Source: Paragorgia papillata (taxonomy: Eukaryota; Cnidaria; Anthozoa; Scleralcyonacea; Coralliidae). From it: a stretch of DNA of 64,000 nt. The stretch spans positions 1,092,001 through 1,156,000 of the forward strand of contig JAWNZC010000368.1 of the NCBI GenBank assembly GCA_035771165.1, in the 5' to 3' direction. The translations under genes and the position numbers were made by a program. Positions 56,495 through 64,000 of the stretch are shown one piece after another. The notes below the pieces were generated by a model. That model saw only the letters and a program-made list of their open reading frames with translations, searched no databases and was not told where the DNA came from. How positions within the stretch are numbered: the first letter of the stretch is position 1; every line of letters starts with the position of its first letter.

Positions 56495-57340
56495 ACAGCA
56501 CACGACACGGCACGGCACGGCACAACACAACACAACACAACACAACACGGCACAACACAACACAACACAACACAACACAACACAACACAACACAACACAA
56601 CACAACACGGCACAACACGGCACAACACAACACGGCACAACACGGCACAACACAACACGGCACAACACAACACAGCACAACACAACACAAGTCAATGCAC
56701 CACGCCACACTGGCCAGTACAGTACGTACAGCACAAGCCAACGCACCACATTACACCGGACAGTACAGCACAGCACAATTAGCCAACACACCACACGACA
56801 CTGGACAGTACAGAACAACACAAGCCAACGCACCACTCTACATCGGCAGTACAGTTCAGCACAGCACAAGCCAACGCACCACTCTACATCGACAGTACGG
56901 TACAGTACGGTACAGTACAGTACAGTACAGTACAGTACAGTACAGTACAGTACAGTACAGTACAGTACAGTACAGTACAGTACAGTACAGTACAAGCCAA
57001 CGCTACATCTGCAGTACAATACAGCACAACACAAGCCAACCCACTACACTACACTGGACAGTACAGCACAGCACAAGCCAACGCAACACACCACACCGGA
57101 CAACACAGCACAAACCAACGCAACACACCACACCACACCAGACAGCACAACACAACACAACACAACACAACACAACACAACACAACACAACACAACACAA
57201 CACAACACAACACAACACAACACAACACAACACAACACAACACAACACAACGCAACGCAACACAGCACAGCACAAGCCAACAACACAACGCAACACACCA
57301 CACTGGACAGCACAGCACAAGCCAACGCAACACAATTGAC
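56495..57340. repeat. 0.85-kb composite satellite (AACAC, CAGTA, spaced minisatellite)
   Basis: (AACAC/ACGGC)n at about 56505-56690 is followed by the spaced ACACTGGACAGTACAGCACA / AAGCCAACGCACC minisatellite, (CAGTA)n at about 56900-56990, and (AACAC)n at about 57145-57250. The architecture mirrors 26588-28985, and the same downstream intron and exon follow. Confidence 0.95.
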
Positions 57341-57850
57341 ACACATTCATATTGAAGTACCTTCATAAAATTATTTACAGTAAAAACGCTTTGTGAACTT
57401 TGACAACATTTGACGGTATTAATTGGTTTGTTTTTGTTTGCAGTTCAGTTGACGACGACGACAGTGTTGCAGAGGAATCAACAGGTAAATTGACCACCAT
57501 GTTTATTGTGGCTGAATCTTTTCTAACACAGTTTCGTTCCTCCGTATGTTGTGTTTTTTGCTACTTTTCCTGATTAAGTCGTTCTGTAATGTAAAAGTAC
57601 AGAACTGCTGCTGCTGAACTGCCGACGTTTTAATTGACTGTACAGAAAAACATGGCGACTTGTACATTTAACCACACGCCTTTGCGCACAGTAAATATAT
57701 TGATGCTTGCAGAATTATCGGGCGATAGGGTTTTTAAAACGACCAACTTTGGTAGGAGTGAAGTTCTCATTGCTTTTTAAATTCATGTTAGAATGATAAA
57801 TAATGCATGTTTAGCGGTTATTTGTGCTGATATAAGGTCTTCGCAAGTCA
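57335..57850 (+). repeat. Segmental duplication, partner 28980-29510
   Basis: ACAATTGACACACATTCATA through the acidic exon to ATCGGGCGATAGGGTTTTTA aligns with the 29-kb block. Confidence 0.9.
57449..57484 (+). CDS. Acidic linker exon, copy B
   Basis: Acceptor GCAGTTCAG ends at 57448; donor ACAG|GTAAAT follows 57484. It is 36 nt, phase 1 at both ends, encoding DDDDSVAEEST between split codons. Joined to the death-domain exon at 56161 and the terminal exon at 58376 it would give a short acidic C-terminal tail. Confidence 0.65.
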
Positions 57851-57959
57851 AGAAACATAAATAGAAATATAGTAATGTAGTAATGTTGGATATACTGCCA
57901 AAACATGAAACACACGAGTCCAACGTTTCGAGCTAACATATATCAGAAAGATAATCATG

Positions 57960-58270
57960 TGACAAAAATTAGCCAATCAAATCAAAATAACAATAAATCA
58001 ATAATGAGATGCGAAAAATTAGCCAATCAGATGAAAACAACAACAACAAATCAATAAGGAGATGCGAAAGACATTTGCTGTTTTTACCGTCTATTAGCAA
58101 AAAAAAAGGAGGGGGTGTAAAATGATGAGCGGGAATTAAAAAATGGATAAAAAATGAAAACAATGTTTATGTCCGCTCATGCTAGACAAAAACACTCGCT
58201 TCAGAAGTGTTAAATAAAAGAAAAACGTTCGTTGAGTCCGTGAGCATGAATGGTTCCAATTTGAAAATGG
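57960..58270 (-). mobile_element. PLE 3' tail
   Basis: AAAATTAGCCAATCAAATCA, CAATAAATCAATAATGAGAT, GGGAATTAAAAAATGGATAA and ATGTTTATGTCCGCTCATGC follow the tail of the minus-strand PLE at 9126-9420. Only the non-coding 3' end is present, as in strongly 5'-truncated insertions. It lies in the last intron of gene copy B. Confidence 0.8.
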
Positions 58271-58375
58271 GACGGATGTCGTGATCCCATTTGATAAGCT
58301 TTAACTCAAACTTTTAACTAAAGTGGTTTTACTATTTCTATTTTATTTTTTATTTTTTTATTCCATTCTTTCCAG

Positions 58376-58398
58376 GTAGTCGTGATGCAAAGCGCTAA
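58376..58398 (+). CDS. Terminal coding exon, copy B
   Basis: A good acceptor (TTCCATTCTTTCCAG) ends at 58375. The exon opens in phase 1 and reads G|GT AGT CGT GAT GCA AAG CGC TAA, giving a GSRDAKR C-terminus after ...EEST. The same frame and stop appear in the twin at 30102-30124. The exon is tiny, so transcript support is needed. Confidence 0.5.
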
Positions 58399-58494
58399 AA
58401 AACCGTGTCCGGGCTTTTTCGATATTCCATTCTAGTGGAAAGTTAGTACTCGGTATCAAACTAAAAGTAGTATGCTAAAGTAAAACTAAAGGTA

Positions 58495-58575
58495 GTATGC
58501 GGTTAGTACTCGGATGGGTGACCAACTTAGCTTCATGTGAGTAGAGTTGTTGGTTCTCTCCTGTGCCGTGAGAGT
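58495..58575 (+). repeat. 5S-rRNA-like SINE fragment
   Basis: GCGGTTAGTACTCGGATGGG followed by TGACC closely matches the 3' region of 5S rRNA. It runs on into the ACCAACTTAGCTTCATG segment shared with 18124-18240, then TTGGTTCTCTCCTGTGCCGT. It is a repeat, not a 5S gene, since the 5' half is missing. Confidence 0.65.
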
Positions 58576-58579
58576 TTTT

Positions 58580-59815
58580 TTGGTATTTGAATACTGTCGT
58601 TTCCATGCTTTTCTAATATTTTCTTAAATTCCGACTTGAAATTGGAAATTGGGCTCGCCAAAAGGTCCCGATTTTTTGGCACTGACAAAAAGGATCGTGA
58701 CCTCTTGGGACGAGAATGGATATGAGGGCGTTGGAAAAGCCAATATCTATATAAATTCAAAAATTTTGTTAAATAGGCGTGTATGATAAATTAGGTCTAA
58801 GTGAAATATTGTTGCACGTTTTATTATTTCTGTTTTGCCAATTTATTTGATGAAGTTTGTTGAACAACATCCCGCTTTGAATTTGGTTGATGTCTGACTA
58901 ATAATAATTCTACAGTACAAACGAAAAGTTTGTCACGCTCGGTAAATGAGATCGCGTTTCGGGTTGACCCCAATCGCGTTCCTAGAGCCTGCGATCAAGA
59001 ATCAGAGAATCTGTTTGCACATGCGTCAGCGCTTTGCCGGAAGTAAAGCTTTCGCGGGTTTTCCAAAGAGAATTCAAACGTACACGAATAATTATGACCG
59101 TCAGATCAGATGCCCAGGGAAAGCCTTGCTATTTAATATCGTTATTTTTCTGCATTTTGAATTGTACGAGTGCTTCAAGAAAAGCAACGTGCAATGTTTG
59201 CAAGATAAATTACAAATAGAATAAAGAAAGTGCTAGAGATATGAAAAGCCGACTAATATATTCACGATCGTGTCGCATCAGGGGCGGATCTACGGGTCGT
59301 CAAACCAGTCACGCGACTAACATAAAAGTTGCGGAGTTAAATAGTTAATTAATTAAAATTCGAATGATAGTCCAGTTATGATGAGTTATCTATTTTCAAG
59401 CAGCGGCACCATTGTAGTCCAGTTATCAAATTTCATGATGCGGCTGAGTTTCTGTAAAGTAATATTATCAAGTCAACGAACAGCGGACTTACGCGTGAGT
59501 TTTGACCGATCTGAGTCAGATTCTAGCCATCTGATTGGTCAATATGCTCATCTCCATGGAGATCAGCAATTTTGACCGATCTGTGGGGAGTTCTGACCGA
59601 TTTAGGAATCAGGGGCTCGTATACAAGCTATCTGATTGGCTAATTCCAAAAATATTCGTATTCTTATTGGTCACATTTTTTGACGATCTTGACCGATTCG
59701 CAGCGTGGGATATGATCTTGCTGTATACACTCAAGGGCTGACGAATCCAGCCTTTCTGATCGCTGCTTGGCCACTGAGGTTCAATTCGAAGTCCCACGTT
59801 AGAGTAGAAAGAATT
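58580..59815. other. No gene seen
   Basis: Unique-looking sequence. The frames at 58946-59224 and 59378-59575 have no domain or splice context that I can support. A repeated GACCGATCTG/GACCGATTTAGG word occurs near 59505-59700. Confidence 0.4.
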
Positions 59816-59824
59816 TAAACAGCA

Positions 59825-60010
59825 ATGTCTTGTAGTATTTACGATACTGTTCAGTCTGCGTTTGCGGGGAACGATAAACGATGTCTACAAGAAATTTATG
59901 CTGATCTGATGAAGCGAATCGACGCTTCGCCGAAGAGTTCTGTTGAAGAGCTTTTGAGTAAAACAACACGAACTTCTGCCTCAGTAGAAATTTTGGTGCC
60001 GAGAGTTTAA
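59825..60010 (+). CDS. Orphan 61-codon ORF, possible first exon
   Basis: ATG at 59825 opens SCSIYDTVQSAFAGNDKRCL, then QEIYADLMKRIDASPKSSVE and ELLSKTTRTSAS, a hydrophilic helix-rich sequence. The stop follows six codons after the likely boundary with the LINE fragment. It has coding-like composition and no repeat signature. The start plan is vaguely like the N-terminus of FEM1-type ankyrin proteins, but I cannot confirm that. It may be a host first exon cut by the LINE insertion. Confidence 0.35.
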   Translation: MSCSIYDTVQSAFAGNDKRCLQEIYADLMKRIDASPKSSVEELLSKTTRTSASVEILVPRV

Positions 60011-60014
60011 TCCC

Positions 60015-61680
60015 GAAGTGTGTTCGAGATCAAAACGGAAAAACTATAGGCCCATATCACTACTACCTATCGTATCTAAAATATTGGAACGTTGTGTCTT
60101 CAATGCGATTAAAGCACGTGTATACAGTCTGATTGCTGCATGTCAGCACGGCTTCGTCGCTAATAAATCCTGTGTTACGCAATTAATCGAGGTCTTTGAC
60201 TACATCGGTTCCCAGCTTGACAGCGGAGGTCAAACCGACGTCATCCTTCTTGACATGTCAAAAGCGTTTGACAAAGTAAGCCATCAGAGGCTGATCGAAA
60301 AACTTCGTCAATACGGTTTTGGTGGAAATATTTTACAATGGTTCCAGTCCTACTTGCATAACCGCCGACAGAGAGTCACTGTTCTTGGCGCCACTTCAAA
60401 CATTCTTCCAGTCGCCTCTGGTGTGCCTCAGGGCTCAATCCTAGGTCCGATGTTGTTTTTATTGTATGCCAATAGCTTACCTGATGCTGTTATCTCCAGT
60501 CAAGTAGCTGCCTTTGCGGACGACACGAAGATATACAAGATGGTAACATCTTCTGATGATGCCTCGTGTCTACAGAACGACTTGAACAACCTCGACTCTT
60601 GGTCATCTTCAGCCGGGCTTTTATTCAACGAGACCAAATGTAAAACTCTGCGGATAACACGGAAACTAAAACCTGTCGTAACAGATTATATACTGAATGG
60701 CACTCCATTGGTTGAGACCAGAGAGGAAAAAGATCTTGGGGTTTGGATCACAAGCAACTTGTCTTGGTCCAAGCAAGTTTCGGAACAATGTTCTAAAGCC
60801 AACCGAACGCTGGGCTATATAAGAAGGAATACAAGGCATATCCGCGGCACCCAAGTGAGACGGACCATTTACCTTGCGTTGGTGCGCCCTCATCTGGGAT
60901 ACGCTACTCAAGTCTGGGCTCCCCAGTCCAAAGACCTTATAAGGCAAATTGAAAGAATACAGAGACGCGCATCGAAATATATACTGAACTTACCTTTTTC
61001 TTGTGACCAATCCTATAAAGAACGACTTATTAACCTTGATCTTCTACCATTATGTTATTGGCATGAATACTTAGACATGGTTTTTTTTTTCAAAGCAACC
61101 AAAGGCTTAATAAATCTGAATCCTACTGTAATCCCCTCTGTGATCCGCTGTTCAAAACCTACTCGATCAAATTCTAACTCTAACTCTGTCCACTTCATCA
61201 TTCGTAAATGCAGAACTACCACTTTCCAGAGATCATATACTTCAACAGAACTACAAGAATATGGAACACGCTCGTTAACGAACTTACCAATATTAATTTC
61301 AATGCACTAGAACTGGCAACATTTAGATCTCTGATGCTCAGCTACTACTTTACTGCTCTTGTGAATACCTATAACCCTGACGATCCACGTTCTTTCAAAA
61401 CTATATGTCCAAATTGTAATAATTCTCGTAGTCTTACCCGCAGCATTACTTGCTGTTTTTAGTATTTATTTCTATATTGCGTGTATGTTGTACATTGTGT
61501 AAGTTTTATTAGAATTTTTGACTTTAACTTTTATATTTTTGGGCCCGCAGTAATTGGCCTTCACGCTGTTGCGGTGACCCTGCCATAGGTTTAAATTTGT
61601 GTTTATTTTGTGATACCATACATGTATTTATAGTCAAGTCTATGGCGAAGCTAATAAAATAAAAAATAAAATAAAAATAA
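60015..61680 (+). mobile_element. CR1-like LINE, 5'-truncated
   Basis: The element holds the RT domain (next entry), a 3' UTR with GGGCCCGCAGTAATTGGCCT and TTGCGGTGACCCTGCC, and ends in an AATAAAATAAAA simple tail at about 61650-61680. The endonuclease and ORF1 are missing. The simple-repeat tail fits CR1/L2-like clades. Confidence 0.85.
60018..61462 (+). pseudogene. LINE reverse transcriptase, one C-terminal frameshift
   Basis: The frame 60018-61310 has NYRPISLLPIVSKILERCVF, QHGFVANKSC, DVILLDMSKAFDKVSH (catalytic Asp), GVPQGSILGPMLFLLYAN, AAFADDTKIY (FADD catalytic pair, residues 166-169), then EEKDLGVWITSNLSW and IERIQRRASKYILNL. The C-terminus continues in another frame (61208-61462) with FNRTTRIWNTLVNEL and NPDDPRSFKTICPNCNNSRS, so there is a shift between about 61200 and 61310. 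The RT core itself is intact but lacks an upstream endonuclease, so it cannot mobilise itself. Confidence 0.9.
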
Positions 61681-61914
61681 GTCCTGTACTGCTATAAGGT
61701 AAATTAAACATATTTTGTCTTGTTTTAGAATGTCTATTAACAGAACAAGCTGTGCGCCGATTTTAATGTTTAGGCTTGTATATGATAATCTCGATGGAAT
61801 TTACCCAAATTAGCATATTTTTGCGGTCAAAAGGTTATTAATATCTAAATCATATAAATGCATTATAAAAGCAGCATTATATCAATTAATATCAGCTAAA
61901 GATTTCGACTTAGG

Positions 61915-62050
61915 TATCGATTATTCTATATATTTATTCACCGAAGTGACCGAACAAAATAAGTGGCATTGTATATTTGTATTTAGTCTATTTTGTTAGG
62001 CTATCGATAGACCGACAGCATGGTCTGGTGTAATATACGATCATAACCTG
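61915..62050 (+). repeat. Direct repeat flanking the TIR element, left copy
   Basis: ATTCTATATATTTATTCACC, TGGCATTGTATATTTGTATT and GACAGCATGGTCTGGTGTAA match 63355-63475 in the same orientation. Confidence 0.8.
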
Positions 62051-62066
62051 CCAGGCTGCCAAAATA

Positions 62067-63273
62067 GGGGAGTTCAAGGTTTATTTCGCCATATTGCAGG
62101 GGGTGCAAAACCATTGGGGCGAGCGCGCGGCCATGCCTATTTATCCTTGTTAAAATCATGGCGAAACTTGCGAAGCAAGAAGGATATCGCTTCGGTTTTT
62201 GTCGAATTCGTCTTTAATCGTTGTTTGGATCACTTTCCTGTGAGCTGGTATGTTCGTTCTTTGATTTTAGACCATTATCGCTGATAACCAACGCGTAGGA
62301 ACGCTATAATACGAAAGTTTCTTCAACTGAGGGGTCGCTGCGCCATTGTGGCAGACACGGGACGCGGCTGTTTGTCGATTTTAGCAGAGACAAAACGCCT
62401 CGCTGTATAGTGGGATACTGCGATAACAACAAACGCAGTCCTGAATGTTGGGTGAAGAGGTATTATCTTAAAATTTTGGTTCTTAATAAGCGGCCAAATC
62501 ACCAGATTTCGGCAGAAACTTGGCGTAAGCAAACATTTGTCTAGAATATCCGTATTTTCCGCTTGTTTATCAGCCTTCAATGTCAATGGTGTCAAATTTC
62601 CCAAATAAAATTGCTTCGTTCTTCAAAATAATTACACGTTTAACTCGACAAAAATACAAGCAATATGTACGATTTTATCTTTATACTTAATAGTTAGATC
62701 TAGACTTAAACTGCATTTATAAACTATATTTTGCGCTGTATATGCCAGTTAATAACGTGTACATATTAGAAGTAAACACGCGTAACCCGAAACGTTCCCT
62801 TTCCTGCGAGGAGATATACATAATACACTTCGTTTGATATCGAGAAAGAGGATATTTCAGACTTCAGATGAAGAAGATGAACCTCTGGTTACTTACGTTA
62901 CTATACGCTTGAAGTTCGAGTGATTTACAAGAGAGTTGGAGCTAAAGTTTTACATTGCGTTGCTGAAATCGTCACTCAGTCGTGCCCGTCATAACAGCGC
63001 AGCCACCCCTCAGTTGAGGAAACTTTCGTATTATAGCGTTTCTACGCGTTGGTTATCAGCGATAATGGTCTAAAATCAAAGAACGAACATACTAGCCCAC
63101 AGAAAAGCGATCCAAACGACGATTAAAGACGAATTCGACAAAAACCGAAGCGATATCCTTCTTGCTTCGCAAGTTTCGCCATGACTTTAACAAGGATAAA
63201 TAGGCATGGCCGCGCGCTCGCCCCATTGGTTTTGCACCCCCTGCAATATGGCGAAATAAACCTTGAACTCCCC
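62067..63273. mobile_element. 1.2-kb element with about 285-bp terminal inverted repeats, TA target
   Basis: The left arm (62067-62352) starts GGGGAGTTCAAGGTTTATTT and passes through GGGCGAGCGCGCGGCCATGC, AAGAAGGATATCGCTTCGGT and CCAACGCGTAGGAACGCTAT. The right arm (62992-63273) is its reverse complement with few changes. TA borders both sides. The unique centre (62353-62991) has no coding region that I recognise. The long arms point to a foldback or TIR transposon derivative. Confidence 0.88.
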
Positions 63274-63354
63274 TATTGCCTTTGGCTTTGCAGGAGAAAA
63301 TGCTTTAACTGATGGGCATATTGAGTCATTGACTAGTGTCATAAATATATATTA

Positions 63355-63475
63355 TCTATTATTCTATATATTTATTCACCGAACTAAATATGTGGCATTG
63401 TATTTTATAGTCTATTTTGTTGCTAATGTTAGGCTATCAATTGAGCGGACAGCATGGTGTGGTGTAATACGATCA
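63355..63475 (+). repeat. Direct repeat flanking the TIR element, right copy
   Basis: Matches 61915-62050 (ATTCTATATATTTATTCACC, GGACAGCATGGTGTGGTGTA), with a small extra segment (GCTAATGTT) in this copy. Confidence 0.8.
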
Positions 63476-63479
63476 TGTG

Positions 63480-64000
63480 AAATAAATTGTAAACTCCTGC
63501 TTTAAGCCAGTTAATTTTTAATTTATACTGAATACCTGGTCTGTTCTTATAGATCAGAATCACGAGTTTGTCATATATTATGGTATTAGCTATGTGTTCC
63601 TAGACATGCTGATGAGCCCTGATATGGGGCGAAACAGCCGCTTCTTTTTTTTTTTGGGGGGGGGGGCGTTATTATGATGAATCATACAACCCCAAAAAAA
63701 ATCCCCCCCTGAGTGTTGACAACTAAAATTTTGACTAACGTATGAAAATTCCTGGATCCGCCCCTGGCATTCTAGAATAACAGTCGACTGATAAACAGCG
63801 ACACACACGCGTGGTCTCAAAGACAAAATGAGGTGCTTATTGACATTCTTAACGGCAAACATCTGCCAACAATGTGTTCATGTACAACCAGAAAATGAAA
63901 TCAGCTTGACTTTTGAAGATTCTTTCAGTAACTTTGTTGAAATCTTATCTAAACCAGCAGCTTTGCTGGATTTCATATTGCTTATGGCGTGTAAGACAAG
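63480..64000. other. No gene seen; T-run/G-run and MITE-like fragments
   Basis: A T(10)G(10)-type run at 63646-63667 and an ACCCCAAAAAAAATCCCCCC segment at 63690-63710 form a rough inverted pair. A CTGGATCCGCCCCTGGCAT segment near 63753-63771 resembles an inverted match to 59281-59300. No exon recognised before the window ends. Confidence 0.45.

Noticed and set aside
58498..58575. 5S rRNA gene
   Set aside because: Only the 3' third resembles 5S; it continues into a repeat body shared with 18124.

Overview
The window looks like eukaryotic, A+T-rich, repeat-dense intergenic and intronic DNA from an early-branching animal. A cnidarian, perhaps a coral or sea anemone, is my best guess. The reasons are short exons split by large introns, death-domain exons, many Penelope-like elements, a Ngaro/DIRS-type tyrosine-recombinase retrotransposon, CR1-like LINE remnants and dozens of short inverted-repeat elements. 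Nothing prokaryotic (operons, ribosome binding sites, CRISPR) is visible. Species cannot be assigned from sequence reading alone.

The only host coding material I can support is a series of short plus-strand exons. Eleven lie between 6.1 and 58.4 kb, and a twelfth has lost its splice acceptor. Four encode death domains or parts of them (6166-6389, 6925-7209, 18354-18743, 56161-56487). Between them lie small charged linker exons (14400-14456, 15858-15926, 29096-29131, 33259-33315, 52052-52114, 53154-53219, 57449-57484) and a tiny terminal exon (58376-58398, with a decayed twin at 30102-30124). Every internal exon starts and ends in phase 1, so modules can be duplicated or skipped without breaking the frame. 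Shared linker exons with shared flanks suggest two paralogous genes or partial copies: A at roughly 3.6-30.1 kb and B at roughly 33-58.4 kb. The likely product is a multi-death-domain adaptor or receptor tail; its partners cannot be read from the sequence.

Layout. 0-1.1 kb: 3' part of a Penelope-like element (PLE). 1.3-5.2 kb: a MITE, a pentanucleotide satellite and a telomere-like hexamer array. 6.1-7.2 kb: two death-domain exons. 8.7-14.1 kb: a hexamer array, two PLE pseudogenes, nested TTA-target inverted-repeat elements and a LINE relic. 14.1-18.8 kb: linker and death-domain exons with a 1.6-kb 9-bp-TSD transposon. 18.8-26.2 kb: MITEs, foldbacks, a LINE 3' fragment and a second 1.6-kb transposon. 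26.6-29.0 kb: a large mixed satellite that merges into the acidic-linker exon block of copy A. 31-34.5 kb: interspersed repeats and the linker exon of copy B. 35.4-41.7 kb: a 6.3-kb element holding a dimer of 1.37-kb units, duplicated. 43.5-51.8 kb: a PLE relic, a 1.1-kb palindrome and a 6.1-kb Ngaro retrotransposon on the minus strand. 51.6-58.4 kb: tandemly duplicated linker exons, a death-domain exon, a satellite and terminal exons. 59.8-64 kb: an orphan ORF, a CR1-like LINE and a TA-target element with 0.28-kb terminal inverted repeats.

Limits: exon boundaries come from reading frames and splice consensus only. Percent identities were not computed. Transposon superfamily names rest on target-site length and terminal repeats, not on transposases.
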